Of a stretch of 41,971 nt of DNA, positions 33,969 through 41,971 are shown one piece after another (the first letter of the stretch is position 1; each line of letters begins with the position of its first letter). A program made the translations under genes and the position numbers. The notes beneath the pieces were generated by a model. That model had not been told where the DNA came from, searched no databases, and saw nothing but the letters and a program-made list of their open reading frames with translations. The stretch lies in the NCBI GenBank assembly GCA_038924245.1, contig JBCKVB010000009.1:1-41971 (forward strand), read 5' to 3'. Source of the DNA: SURF-13 sp038924245 (GTDB taxonomy: Bacteria > Pseudomonadota > Gammaproteobacteria > SURF-13).

Positions 33969-34403
33969 ATGTCTCAGCGTAAAACATTCACCCGGCTTAT
34001 TGCGAGCCTGACCCTTGCCTGCGCGCTCTCCGCTCACGCGGAAGCGCGCGTAGTGATCACCAGCGAAGAGCACGGCATCTTACTTTCACCCAGCATGATA
34101 CAGCTCATGGAAGAAGCCGACGCGGGCGACGCGGACGCCGCCAATACGGTGGGCGTGCAATATGAAAACGGTTTGAGCGTAGTGTATAACTATAATGAGG
34201 CGATGAAGTGGTATCGCAGGGCGGCGCAAGGCGGCAGCGTCGAGGCCTTGTACCGTATCGGTTCCATGTATGAAGGGGGCTTTGGTATGCCCAGAGACAC
34301 GGGCGAGGCGTTGCGGTGGTATGAACAAGCCGCGGCCAAGGACCATAGCGGCGCGCAAACCCGTATAAAACTGATCAAAGAGTCCGCACCAGACTCAAGG
34401 TAA
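33969..34403 (+). CDS. Exported Sel1-repeat protein
   Basis: 144 residues from ATG 33969, preceded by GGAAGGA. The signal peptide covers about 1-26 (LSAHA-EAR). Two Sel1-like repeats follow: ADAANTVGVQYENG...NYNEAMKWYRRAAQGG and VEALYRIGSMYEGGFGMPRDTGEALRWYEQAAAKD. These alpha-solenoid repeats bind other proteins. Partner unknown. It is tandem to ntrC but 59 bases on, and convergent with coaD. Confidence 0.88.
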   Translation: MSQRKTFTRLIASLTLACALSAHAEARVVITSEEHGILLSPSMIQLMEEADAGDADAANTVGVQYENGLSVVYNYNEAMKWYRRAAQGGSVEALYRIGSMYEGGFGMPRDTGEALRWYEQAAAKDHSGAQTRIKLIKESAPDSR

Positions 34404-34406
34404 ATT

Positions 34407-34886
34407 CTAACGTCTTTTTGCCAGCAGCGCTGCTTGCACAATCTCTGGCACAAACGCCGACACATCGCCGCCGAACCTGGCGATCTCGCGCACCAGGCTG
34501 GATGAAATGTAGGTGTATTGCTCGGCGGGGGTGAGAAACAGGGTTTCAATTTCCGGCGCCAGGCGGCGGTTCATGCCGGCCAGTTGAAATTCGTGTTCGA
34601 AGTCGGACACCGCGCGCAAGCCGCGCAGAATCACGCGCGCGCCGCGCGCCTGCGCGAAGTCGGCCAGCAGGGTATCGAATCCGCACACCTCGACGTTACT
34701 GATCCCGCCGAGTACGCTGCGCGCAAGCCGCACGCGTTCATCCAGAGAAAATTCTGGGGTCTTGGCTGGGTTGGCCGCCACCGCGACGATCACCTGGTCG
34801 AATAAGCGAGCCGCGCGCGCCACCAAGTCGCTGTGTCCGTTGGTGATCGGGTCAAACGTGCCGGGATAGATCGCGGTAATGTTCAT
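34407..34886 (-). CDS. coaD: Phosphopantetheine adenylyltransferase
   Basis: 159 residues, family length. The nucleotidyltransferase motif TNGH lies at 15-18 (IYPGTFDPITNGHSDL). RGLRAVSDFEHEFQLAGMNRRLAPEIETLFLTP and the C-terminal YISSSLVREIARFGGDVSAFVP, with the ISSS motif, complete it. It makes dephospho-CoA from phosphopantetheine and ATP. It follows rsmD by 50 bases, the usual pair. Confidence 0.98.
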   Translation of the reverse strand: MNITAIYPGTFDPITNGHSDLVARAARLFDQVIVAVAANPAKTPEFSLDERVRLARSVLGGISNVEVCGFDTLLADFAQARGARVILRGLRAVSDFEHEFQLAGMNRRLAPEIETLFLTPAEQYTYISSSLVREIARFGGDVSAFVPEIVQAALLAKRR

Positions 34887-34936
34887 ACGGCGTCCATATT
34901 ATGGGTAAAACACCCGTTGGACAAGCGGCGGGAAAA

Positions 34937-35596
34937 TTACCGCTCGTCCCGGCGCGCCAGATGGTATCCGACCTGGCCGGCCTGTTTGCTTTTGACGATG
35001 CGCCAGTTCACCGGAACCTGCGGGACATAACCCTCTTCCGCTTCCAGGTAAATAGTCGCGCCGGGTTTCAGCCAGCCGTGTTTTTCCAACGCTTCGCACG
35101 CGGGGGCGATGAGTCCCTGGCGGAACGGTGGATCGAGAAATACGATATCGAAAACCCCCCCTCCGCCCCCCTTTTCCAAAGGGGGGAATGGGGAGATTTC
35201 CCGCTGGCGCAACCAGGCGAGCGCATCGGCTTGAATGATTTCGGCGACGTACAAGAAAGTACTAGTGTCGCGGGAGGCAGAACGCCGGGGGCGACCGCCG
35301 TTTGCCTGTAAGGTATGCACGTGTTCGCGCAGGCGCGTGATGACACTCGCATCGCTGTCCACCATCACCACGCTGGCCGCGCCGCGCGACAGCGCCTCCA
35401 GCCCCAGCGCGCCGCTGCCCGCATATAAATCCAGGCAACGCGCGCCCTCAATGACGGGCGCAAGCCAGTTGAACAAGGTCTCGCGCACCCGGTCTGGTGT
35501 GGGGCGCAGCGTTTCAATTTCTGGAAAACGCAGCTTTCTGCCGCGCCATGTCCCGCCGATGATGCGTAACTGCGGCGGCCGGTGCGGACGTTTCAT
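34937..35596 (-). CDS. rsmD: 16S rRNA (guanine-966 N2)-methyltransferase with two inserts
   Basis: 219 residues; E. coli RsmD has about 198. SAM-binding DLYAGSGALGLEALSRGA lies near 56-73 and the catalytic FLDPPF near 153-158. Between them are two stretches absent from relatives: about residues 99-118 (GGRPRRSASRDTSTFLYV) and 133-147 (SPFPPLEKGGGGG). The second is encoded by a GC-rich repeat with a 9-pair perfect hairpin at 35166-35186. Both keep the frame, so the protein may still work. The start ATG overlaps the upstream M16 stop by one base. Confidence 0.93.
   Translation of the reverse strand: MKRPHRPPQLRIIGGTWRGRKLRFPEIETLRPTPDRVRETLFNWLAPVIEGARCLDLYAGSGALGLEALSRGAASVVMVDSDASVITRLREHVHTLQANGGRPRRSASRDTSTFLYVAEIIQADALAWLRQREISPFPPLEKGGGGGVFDIVFLDPPFRQGLIAPACEALEKHGWLKPGATIYLEAEEGYVPQVPVNWRIVKSKQAGQVGYHLARRDER
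35156..35200. repeat. Palindromic repeat inserted in frame in rsmD
   Basis: CCCCCCTTT-TCC-AAAGGGGGG at 35166-35186 sits inside a C-rich/G-rich frame (AACCCCCCCTCC before, AATGGGGAGATTT after). In another frame the same DNA reads SPLWKRGAEGGF, a phrase known to me from many spurious ORFs made by dispersed bacterial palindromes. That supports a mobile-type repeat. Confidence 0.65.
35243..35299. repeat. Second in-frame insert in rsmD
   Basis: It encodes the extra residues 100-118 of RsmD. It contains GGCGAC-GTAC-AAGAAA-GTAC and GTGTCGC, an imperfect inverted repeat, and GGCGACCGCC. No second copy is present in this window. Confidence 0.4.
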
Positions 35597-36915
35597 TAGC
35601 GCGGCGCGGCGCCGCCGCCTACTATGACCGTGACCATCCGCTCCGGCTTGATGCGGCGCTGAAAGGCGTCCTTGATTTGCGCCAGCGTAACCTGTTCTAC
35701 ATGTTTGGTATAAGTGTCCAGATAATCGAGCGGCAGGCCGTAAAACCCAATCACGGCCAGATGGTCGAGCAGCTTGCTGTTGCTGTCCAGGCGCAGCGCG
35801 AATCCGCCGGTGAGGTTTTGCTTGGCGGCCTTGAGTTCTTTTTCGCTGGGACCATTCACGACGAACGCACTCAGTGTATCGCGCAGCACTTGCAGCGCCT
35901 CATCGGCCTTTTCGTTCTGCGTCTGCAGCCCCAGGATAAATGGCCCGGCCGCGCGCATGGGCGCAAAATAACTGTAGGCGCTGTAAGACAGGCCGCGCTT
36001 CTCGCGCACCTCATTGGAGATGCGCGACACCAGGCCGTTGCCGCCCAGGATATGGTTACCCACCAGCAGCGGGAAAAAGTCCGGATCAGCGCGGCTCATG
36101 CCGGTCTGACCCAGCAGGATGTGGGTTTGCGAAGACGGGTGCGGCAAGCTGACGGTCTGCGGCGCTTGCGGCGCAACGGGCGCCAGCGCGGGCGCACTCT
36201 CACCGGACGGCAAACCGCCCGCCACTTGTTCCGCCAACGCCTCGGCTTGCGCGCGACTCAGTGCGCCGACGATGGCCACCAGCGCATTGCGTGCCACGTA
36301 ATAACGCGCATGAAACGCCGCCACATCCTCGCGCGTGAGCTTGCTCACCGCCTGTTCGGTGCCGCTGGGATCAGTCGCGTAGGGGTGATCGGCGTATAAC
36401 GCTTTATAAAAATTCTTGCTCGCGATATCGCCCGGCGACTGCTCCTGCTGACGCAAGCCCACCAGCATGCGATTACGCTCACGCTCGAAACCGGCGGCGG
36501 GAAAGCTGGGGGCGCGCAACACCTGGGCCATGAGATCAAGCGCGGGCTGCAGCAGCGTGAGCTCAGTGAGGCTGCGCAGGCTCACCGACGTTCTATCGCG
36601 GTCCGCTCCCGCGTCGAAGCGCGCGCCCAGCGCGGCGAAGCGCTCGGCGATCTCGTCCGCATTGAGCTCGCCCGCAGTGGTCTTTACCCCTTCCGCGAGC
36701 ATTGCGCCGGTAAGCGCGGCGAGACCGTTTCTGCCCTCATCGCGCGCGCTGCCCGCGTCAAACACCGCGCGCACGTCCACCATGGGCAACTCTGGTGCGG
36801 GAACAAAATACACGCGCGCGCCGTTTTGCGTCTGCCAATGCTGAATCGCGGGTCCGGCCTGCGCGACGTTCGACAGCAACGCCAGTGCGCCCAGTAATAC
36901 CAGCTTAGCGTACAT
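35596..36915 (-). CDS. M16 peptidase-like protein, inactive partner
   Basis: 439 residues from ATG 36915 (MYAKLVLLGALALLSNVAQA signal peptide). M16 halves are present, but the HxxEH zinc motif is not: the place reads GLAALTGAMLAEG. Late parts such as RGLSYSAYSYFAP (R/Y substrate residues) are kept. Such proteins pair with an active M16 subunit, as in mitochondrial processing peptidase. The active partner lies directly upstream and overlaps by 11 bases. Confidence 0.92.
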   Translation of the reverse strand: MYAKLVLLGALALLSNVAQAGPAIQHWQTQNGARVYFVPAPELPMVDVRAVFDAGSARDEGRNGLAALTGAMLAEGVKTTAGELNADEIAERFAALGARFDAGADRDRTSVSLRSLTELTLLQPALDLMAQVLRAPSFPAAGFERERNRMLVGLRQQEQSPGDIASKNFYKALYADHPYATDPSGTEQAVSKLTREDVAAFHARYYVARNALVAIVGALSRAQAEALAEQVAGGLPSGESAPALAPVAPQAPQTVSLPHPSSQTHILLGQTGMSRADPDFFPLLVGNHILGGNGLVSRISNEVREKRGLSYSAYSYFAPMRAAGPFILGLQTQNEKADEALQVLRDTLSAFVVNGPSEKELKAAKQNLTGGFALRLDSNSKLLDHLAVIGFYGLPLDYLDTYTKHVEQVTLAQIKDAFQRRIKPERMVTVIVGGGAAPR

Positions 36916-38284
36916 CGTGGCCTCCCTTGCCCGCCGCCGCACGCGGTTTATTCGGGTCTATCGGCAACGGCTCCAGTACAGCCAGAGTCAGCCGGTCGTC
37001 GGTTAAATATTTGCGCGCCACCTGCTGTACTTGTTCCGCGGTGACGGCGTTGATTCTCTCCACATACTCGTCCATCACCCGCCAGCCGAGCCCCACGGTT
37101 TCCAGAGTGCCTATCTGCATCGCCTGGGCGAAGGTCGAGTCGCGTTCATACACGCGGCCCGCCACCACCTGCGCCTTGATGCGCACGAGCTCTTCCGCGC
37201 TCACCGGCTCGTCCTGCGCGCGCCTGATCTCGGCGCGTAGCGCCTGCTCCAGCTCGGTGATGGTGCGCCCTTGCGCGGGCGTGCCGTCAAACAAAAACAT
37301 ATCCGCTCCGCGTGAGTAAAGGTTATAGCCCGCGCCCGCGTTGGCCGCGATCTGCTGCTCGCGCACCAGGCGCTTGGCGAAGCGCGCGCTGTCGCCGCCA
37401 GAAAACACGGCGGACAGCACCTCCAGTGCGTACGCCTCCCAGCGCCGTTCCGGTTCCAGGCTGTTCAGCACCGGCGTGGGGTAGCCCATGATGAGATAGG
37501 GCAATTCCGCTGGCGCCTTGACCGTGACGCGGCGCTCGCCGTTTTGTTCGGCCTCGCGGCGCGGCTTGGGCGCAACCAGTTTGCCCGGCTTGAGCGGGCC
37601 GAAATACTTTTGCGCGAGTTGATATACTTCGCGCGCGTCCACATCGCCTACCACCACCACGGTCGCGTTGTTCGGCGCATACCAGCGCCGGTACCACTCT
37701 TTGAGATCATCGAGCGTCAGGTTTTCCAGATCATCCATCCAGCCGATGACCGGGTTGCGGTAGGCGCTGTTCTGGAAGGCGACGCTGTTGAATTCTTCAT
37801 AGGTGCGCGATTCGGGGTCGTCGTCGGTGCGCAAACGGCGTTCCTCCATCACTACTTTCAACTCCTTCTCGAATTCTTTCTCCTTGAGCAGCAGATTGCG
37901 CATGCGGTCGGACTCGATCATGAAGCTCACCGGCAGGCGGCTTTTTTCCAGTTGCTGGTAATAGGCCGTGTAGTCGCGTCCGGTGAAGGCGTTTTCGCGT
38001 CCGCCGTTTTCGGAGATGATGCGCGAGGCCTCATTCGGGCCGAATTTGCGCGTACCCTGAAACATCATGTGCTCCAGCACGTGCGAGATGCCGGTGATGC
38101 CGCTGTATTCGTAGCTGGCGCCGACCTTGTACCACACCTGCGCCACCACCACCGGCGCGCGATGGTCTTCACGCACGATGAGCTTGAGGCCGTTGTTCAG
38201 CTTGAATTCATGCGTGGTGCTGTCCGCAGCGTACGCCACTCCGATGAAGCACAGCAGGAAACCCAGGGTGAGATGTTTAAACAT
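36905..38284 (-). CDS. M16 zinc peptidase, active subunit
   Basis: 459 residues from ATG 38284, after an AAGGACAG ribosome site. The signal peptide covers about 1-20 (GVAYA-ADS). The inverted zinc motif H68-x2-E71-H72 (HVLEH) and the later Glu in ELKVVMEERR are present. It should be a periplasmic pitrilysin-type peptidase that works with the inactive partner. Divergent from ftsY, with coaD and rsmD downstream: a common gammaproteobacterial order. Substrates unknown. Confidence 0.94.
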   Translation of the reverse strand: MFKHLTLGFLLCFIGVAYAADSTTHEFKLNNGLKLIVREDHRAPVVVAQVWYKVGASYEYSGITGISHVLEHMMFQGTRKFGPNEASRIISENGGRENAFTGRDYTAYYQQLEKSRLPVSFMIESDRMRNLLLKEKEFEKELKVVMEERRLRTDDDPESRTYEEFNSVAFQNSAYRNPVIGWMDDLENLTLDDLKEWYRRWYAPNNATVVVVGDVDAREVYQLAQKYFGPLKPGKLVAPKPRREAEQNGERRVTVKAPAELPYLIMGYPTPVLNSLEPERRWEAYALEVLSAVFSGGDSARFAKRLVREQQIAANAGAGYNLYSRGADMFLFDGTPAQGRTITELEQALRAEIRRAQDEPVSAEELVRIKAQVVAGRVYERDSTFAQAMQIGTLETVGLGWRVMDEYVERINAVTAEQVQQVARKYLTDDRLTLAVLEPLPIDPNKPRAAAGKGGHDVR

Positions 38285-38353
38285 GAAGCTGTCCTTTTTT
38301 ATTTGATAATATAACATAGCGAGCAACCGCTCAGACTATGACCGCGACTCCAC

Positions 38354-39310
38354 ATGTTAGGTTTCAAAAAAAACACCCGCCCTGATTCCGCGCACGAGCT
38401 GCCGGGCGGTTTGGCCCGTCTAAAACAAGGCCTGGCGCGCGCGCGTGGCAGCCTGGGCGCGGCCTGCGCCGGACTGTTCCGCGCCTCCGGCGTGGACGAG
38501 ACGCTGCTGGAGGAAATCGAAACGGTGCTGCTCGGCGCGGATGCGGGCGTAGAGGTGACGCAGGCGGTGCTGCATAATCTGCGCGCGCGCCTGGCGCGGC
38601 GCGAACTGCCGGACGGCGCGGCCCTGAATGCCGCGTTGCGCGCCGAGCTGCTCGCCATTCTTGCGCCCTGCGCGCAGCCGCTGCGTATTTCCTCGCGCAC
38701 CAAGCCGTTCGTGACTCTGGTGGTGGGCGTCAACGGCGCGGGCAAAACCACCACCATCGGCAAGCTGGCAAAACAGTTACAGCAGTCCGGCCACAGCGTG
38801 CTGCTCGCCGCGGGCGACACCTTCCGCGCCGCCGCCGTGGAGCAGTTGCAAACCTGGGGTGCGCGCAACAACATCGCCGTGATCGCCCAGCCGCACGGCG
38901 CGGACTCCGCCTCGGTGATCTACGATGCCTTGCAGGCCGCACAGGCGCGCGCCGTGGACGTGTTGATCGCGGACACCTCCGGGCGCCTGCACACGCAAGG
39001 CAACCTGATGGAGGAGCTGAAGAAAATCAAGCGTGTATTGGGCAAACTCGACCCCGACGCGCCGCATGAAGTGATGCTGATCGTGGACGGCACGCAAGGC
39101 CAGAATGCGCTCGCGCAGGCCGTACAGTTCCATCAGGCGCTCGGCCTGACCGGGATCACGCTGACCAAGCTGGACGGCACGGCCAAGGGCGGCATGGTAT
39201 TCGCCATCGCCAAAAAACTAGGCGTGCCGCTGCGTTACATCGGCATCGGCGAAGACGTGGATGATTTGCGCGAGTTCAACGCGGAGCAATTCGTGGAGGC
39301 GTTGTTTTGA
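38354..39310 (+). CDS. ftsY: Signal recognition particle receptor FtsY
   Basis: 318 residues. The N domain is a four-helix bundle (about 15-100). The G domain has GVNGAGKTTTIGKLA (G1), DTFRAAAVEQL, DTSGR (G3), TKLDGTAKGG (G4) and the closing GIGEDVDDLREF. The long acidic N-terminal A domain of E. coli is missing, so membrane contact must rely on the short basic start. It receives SRP-bound ribosomes at the membrane. First gene of ftsY-ftsE-ftsX. Confidence 0.97.
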   Translation: MLGFKKNTRPDSAHELPGGLARLKQGLARARGSLGAACAGLFRASGVDETLLEEIETVLLGADAGVEVTQAVLHNLRARLARRELPDGAALNAALRAELLAILAPCAQPLRISSRTKPFVTLVVGVNGAGKTTTIGKLAKQLQQSGHSVLLAAGDTFRAAAVEQLQTWGARNNIAVIAQPHGADSASVIYDALQAAQARAVDVLIADTSGRLHTQGNLMEELKKIKRVLGKLDPDAPHEVMLIVDGTQGQNALAQAVQFHQALGLTGITLTKLDGTAKGGMVFAIAKKLGVPLRYIGIGEDVDDLREFNAEQFVEALF

Positions 39311-39320
39311 CAAGAACGAT

Positions 39321-40004
39321 ATGATTCACTTCGACCACGCCGGTAAACGCTATCCTGGCGGATTCGAGGCGCTGAGCGATCTCTCGTTTGAAATCGCCCA
39401 GGGCGAGATGGCGTTTCTCACCGGCCACTCCGGCGCGGGCAAGAGCACGGTATTGAAACTCATCGCGCTCATCGAGCGCGCCAGCTCCGGCCAGGTCATC
39501 ATCGCCGGACAGAATCTCGCCACGCTGCGCGCGCGGCGTATTCCCCATCTGCGCCGCTCCATCGGCATGGTGTTCCAGAATCACCGCCTGCTCCATGACC
39601 GCACGGTGTTCGACAACGTCGCGCTGCCGCTCGTCATCAGCGGCCACGGTCACGACGAGATCGGGCGGCGCGTGCGCGCCGCGTTGGACAAGGTGGGGCT
39701 GTTGAACAAGGAACGCGTGTATCCGGTTACGCTTTCCAGCGGCGAGCAGCAGCGCGTCGGCATCGCACGCGCCGTGGTGCATAAACCGCCTATCCTGCTC
39801 GCCGATGAGCCGACCGGCAATCTAGATCCCGACCTGTCGCGCGAGGTGATGGGGCTGTTCCGGCAGTTCAATCAATTCGGCGTCACGGTGCTGATCGCGA
39901 GCCACGACCTTGATCTCATCACGCGTCTGCCGCATCGCATCCTCAGCCTGAATGGCGGACGCCTGGCCGGTGAGCGCGCGGCGTTGACCTCCACGACCCC
40001 ATGA
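39321..40004 (+). CDS. ftsE: Cell-division ATP-binding protein FtsE
   Basis: 227 residues from ATG 39321. Walker A is GHSGAGKS (35-42), the Q-loop is in MVFQNH, Walker B is ILLADEPTGNLD, and the H-loop lies in ASHD. The ABC signature reads LSSGEQQR in place of LSGGEQQR. With FtsX it drives peptidoglycan hydrolases at the septum. Ten bases after ftsY; overlaps ftsX by 4 (ATGA). Confidence 0.97.
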   Translation: MIHFDHAGKRYPGGFEALSDLSFEIAQGEMAFLTGHSGAGKSTVLKLIALIERASSGQVIIAGQNLATLRARRIPHLRRSIGMVFQNHRLLHDRTVFDNVALPLVISGHGHDEIGRRVRAALDKVGLLNKERVYPVTLSSGEQQRVGIARAVVHKPPILLADEPTGNLDPDLSREVMGLFRQFNQFGVTVLIASHDLDLITRLPHRILSLNGGRLAGERAALTSTTP

Positions 40005-40993
40005 GACGACGCCCTCACAAGCCCGCGCCGCCGCGCGATGAAGCCCCGCGCCGCGGCGCAGAGCGGCGCGCGGGCGCGAACCGGTTCAGCGCTTATCCGC
40101 GCAACCACCTGCGCGTATTTTTTAATACTTTGGGACAGTTATACCGCGCCCCGTTGCACACCATGCTCACGGTGGCGGTGATCGGTATCGCGCTCGCCCT
40201 GCCGGGCGGACTCTATGTATTGCTGCAAAATACTCAGCGCCTGGCCGATAATTGGGAAGGAACGGCGCAGATTTCAATTTTTCTTAAACCCTCGGTCAGC
40301 GACGAGGAGGCTGAAAAACTCGCCGTGCGGGTGCGCGGACTCACCAACATCAAGCAGGTGCGCGTCCTGTCGCGCGCGGAGGCTCTGGAGGAATTTCGCA
40401 CGCTTTCCGGCCTGGACCATGCGCTCGACGCCCTGGGCGAGAACCCCTTGCCCGCGCTGCTCATCGTGACGCCCGCCTCGGAGGAACCGGCGGAAGCCGA
40501 GGCGTTGCTGAAAACCCTTTCCACACTGAGCGAGGTGGAGACGGCCGAACTGGACCTCGATTGGCTGAAGCGCCTGCGCGCGCTGCTTGATCTGATGCAA
40601 CGCGCGGTATGGTTGCTCGGCGCGCTGCTGTCCGGCGCGGTGCTGCTCATCATGGGCAACACCTTGCGCCTCGCCATTCAGAACCGGATCGAGGAGATCG
40701 AGCTCATGCGCCTAATCGGCGCCACCGACGCCTTCATCCGCCGCCCGTTTTTGTACTTCGGCCTCTGGCATGGGCTGCTCGGCGCGCTGTTTGCATTAAT
40801 ATTGTTGTGGATTACCCTGGGACTACTCGCCGCCCCGGCCAAGGAACTGGCGGCGCTTTATAATAGCTCCTTTGAAATCAATGGATTAGATATGGACTCC
40901 AGTCTTGGTCTGCTCGCCCTCGGCGCGCTGCTGGGGCTGGCGGGCGCGTGGCTGGTAGTGGGGCGGCAACTCAAGCAAATCCAGCCCGGATAA
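40001..40993 (+). CDS. ftsX: Cell-division protein FtsX
   Basis: 330 residues. A basic, Pro-rich cytoplasmic start of about 35 residues is followed by the first membrane segment (about 55-75), a periplasmic domain (about 90-190, SIFLKPSVSDEEAEKLAVRV) and three more membrane segments. The loop RIEEIELMRLIGAT, which couples to FtsE, is present. It passes ATP hydrolysis by FtsE to hydrolase activators outside. Confidence 0.96.
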   Translation: MRRRPHKPAPPRDEAPRRGAERRAGANRFSAYPRNHLRVFFNTLGQLYRAPLHTMLTVAVIGIALALPGGLYVLLQNTQRLADNWEGTAQISIFLKPSVSDEEAEKLAVRVRGLTNIKQVRVLSRAEALEEFRTLSGLDHALDALGENPLPALLIVTPASEEPAEAEALLKTLSTLSEVETAELDLDWLKRLRALLDLMQRAVWLLGALLSGAVLLIMGNTLRLAIQNRIEEIELMRLIGATDAFIRRPFLYFGLWHGLLGALFALILLWITLGLLAAPAKELAALYNSSFEINGLDMDSSLGLLALGALLGLAGAWLVVGRQLKQIQPG

Positions 40994-41020
40994 CCTCTTG
41001 GGCTGAACTTTCCGGCCGGT

Positions 41021-41055
41021 TTAGCACTCTCATGGTATGAGTGCTAAAATATAAT
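41021..41055 (+). promoter_or_regulatory. CIRCE operator and -10 box before rpoH
   Basis: TTAGCACTC (41021-41029), nine bases, GAGTGCTAA (41039-41047): a perfect 9-9-9 CIRCE, the binding site of the heat-shock repressor HrcA. TATAAT (41050-41055) follows within 3 bases as a perfect -10, so HrcA would cover the promoter. The -35 region is poor and lies inside the operator. Start of transcription would be near 41062. Confidence 0.9.
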
Positions 41056-41078
41056 TTGTGAGGAAAACGGGGGTTACC

Positions 41079-41921
41079 ATGACTGCATCTCTATCCTTGG
41101 CGGTACCGGCCGGCAGCCTGCATCAATACATTCAGGCCGCGCACAGCGTGCCCATGCTGAGCGTGGGAGAGGAGCGCGCGCTGGCCGTGCGGTTGCGCGA
41201 ACAGGACGATCTCGATGCCGCCATGAAGCTGGTGCTCGCACACCTGCGCTTCGTGATTCACGTGGCGCGCGGCTACAGCGGCTACGGCCTGAGCCAGGAA
41301 GATTTGATCCAGGAAGGCAACATCGGCCTGATGAAGGCGGTGAAGCGCTTCGATCCGGGCATGGGCGTGCGCCTGGTGTCGTTCGCGGTGCACTGGATCC
41401 GCGCCGAGATGCACGAATTCATTTTGCGCAACTGGCGCATCGTCAAGGTCGCCACCACCAAGGCGCAGCGCAAGCTGTTCTTCAATTTAAGACGCGCCGC
41501 CAAGCGCCGAGGCTGGTTCAGCCACGATGAAATCCAGCACATCGCCAGGGATTTGGGCGTACGCGCCGAAGACGTGCGCGAGATGGAAGCGCGCCTGAAC
41601 GGCCACGACTACGCCTTCGACGCGCATGACGATGATGAAGACGAGCGCGCATTCGCACCGGCGGCCTATCTGTCCGATCTACGTTACGATCCGGCCTCCA
41701 CGCTGGAGCAAAGCGACGCGGACGAGAATGATGTTACCCGCCTGCAACAGAGCCTCGCCAAGCTCGATGCGCGCAGCCGCGACATCATGCAACGCCGCTG
41801 GCTCAGCGACGGCAAGGCGACGCTGCAGGAGCTGGCCGACCACTACCGCATCTCCGTGGAACGCGTACGCCAACTGGAAAGCGCCGCGCTGAAAAAACTC
41901 AAGTCCGTGTTAGCCGCTTAA
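41079..41921 (+). CDS. rpoH: Heat-shock sigma factor RpoH (sigma-32)
   Basis: 280 residues from ATG 41079; the frame is open 7 codons more, but that part lies at the start of transcription. Regions 2.1-2.4 are clear (LRFVIHVARGYSGYGLSQEDLIQEGNIGLMKAVKRFDP, VSFAVHWIRAEMHEFILRNW). The RpoH box QRKLFFNLRR lies at 130-139 and region 4.2 at the end (RISVERVRQLESAALKKL). It directs transcription of chaperone and protease genes. Preceded by a perfect CIRCE site and separate from ftsX by 85 bases. The TAA stop is the first part of repeat copy C. Confidence 0.97.
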   Translation: MTASLSLAVPAGSLHQYIQAAHSVPMLSVGEERALAVRLREQDDLDAAMKLVLAHLRFVIHVARGYSGYGLSQEDLIQEGNIGLMKAVKRFDPGMGVRLVSFAVHWIRAEMHEFILRNWRIVKVATTKAQRKLFFNLRRAAKRRGWFSHDEIQHIARDLGVRAEDVREMEARLNGHDYAFDAHDDDEDERAFAPAAYLSDLRYDPASTLEQSDADENDVTRLQQSLAKLDARSRDIMQRRWLSDGKATLQELADHYRISVERVRQLESAALKKLKSVLAA

Positions 41922-41971
41922 GGAAACTCTGAAAAATCCATCCCTGGATTTTTCAGAGACGAAAAGCAAAA
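41919..41971 (+). repeat. Multi-hairpin repeat, copy C, cut by window end
   Basis: It starts TAAGGAAACTCTGA in the rpoH stop codon, like copy B. H1 has 14 perfect pairs (41927-41940 with 41945-41958) and loop TCCC, followed by the linker GACGAAAAGCAAAA equal to copies A and B. The rest lies beyond the window. Confidence 0.85.

Noticed and set aside
35068..35352. Separate small protein containing SPLWKRGAEGGF
   Set aside because: This is the repeat insert of rsmD read in another frame; such phrases come from dispersed palindromes.

Overview
The window is chromosomal DNA of a GC-rich gammaproteobacterium. The evidence is the macromolecular-synthesis operon (rpsU, yqeY, dnaG, rpoD), smpB-ssrA with ratA and bamE, fur-recN-nadK, glyQ-glyS-gmhB-plsC, a DUF4124 gene followed by ntrB-ntrC, and two M16 peptidases with rsmD and coaD divergent from ftsY-ftsE-ftsX-rpoH. 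An azurin-like copper protein, and a Tat-exported phosphoesterase paired with a c-type cytochrome, suggest respiratory, perhaps lithotrophic, metabolism. I cannot name the genus.

Layout. 1-665: edge of an integrated element, with a P4-type integrase cut by the window start and reading away from the 3' end of ssrA (tmRNA). 665-7182: ssrA, smpB, ratA, bamE, fur, recN, nadK, a relE toxin remnant, tatD and pilZ. 7228-7394: first copy of a multi-hairpin repeat. 7564-12437: metK, ahcY, metF and bioA, a block that makes, recycles and uses S-adenosylmethionine. 12456-14179: cytochrome c and phosphoesterase with their own promoter and terminator. 14295-15094: gutted rimO pseudogene, CAU tRNA, and azurin under a probable Fur box. 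15222-19813: rpoD, dnaG, yqeY, rpsU. 19837-22725: tsaD, an outer-membrane barrel protein and its divergent XRE regulator, and a RelE-type toxin-antitoxin pair between short direct repeats. 22726-27014: plsC, gmhB, glyS, glyQ. 27096-28752: glnA with an NtrC site and a sigma-54 promoter. 28940-30564: LytM peptidase and bactofilin, followed by the second hairpin repeat. 30666-34403: DUF4124 protein, ntrB, ntrC, Sel1-repeat protein. 34407-38284: coaD, rsmD and the M16 pair. 38354-41921: ftsY, ftsE, ftsX and rpoH, with a perfect CIRCE operator before rpoH and a third hairpin repeat starting at the rpoH stop codon and running off the window.

Several circuits close inside the window: NtrB-NtrC with the NtrC and sigma-54 sites of glnA, Fur with a Fur-like box at the azurin promoter, and the XRE regulator with paired operators in front of the barrel gene. 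The CIRCE site implies an hrcA gene elsewhere that links the HrcA and sigma-32 heat-shock systems.

The best candidate for something undescribed is the hairpin repeat at 7228, 30411 and 41919. It is a roughly 155-165 base element built of five successive hairpins. Loops and linkers are conserved while stem sequences change in a paired way between copies, as expected if the folded form is what is maintained. Other unexplained structure includes two in-frame repeat-like insertions in rsmD, two purine-rich inverted repeats sharing one core, and degraded relE and rimO genes.
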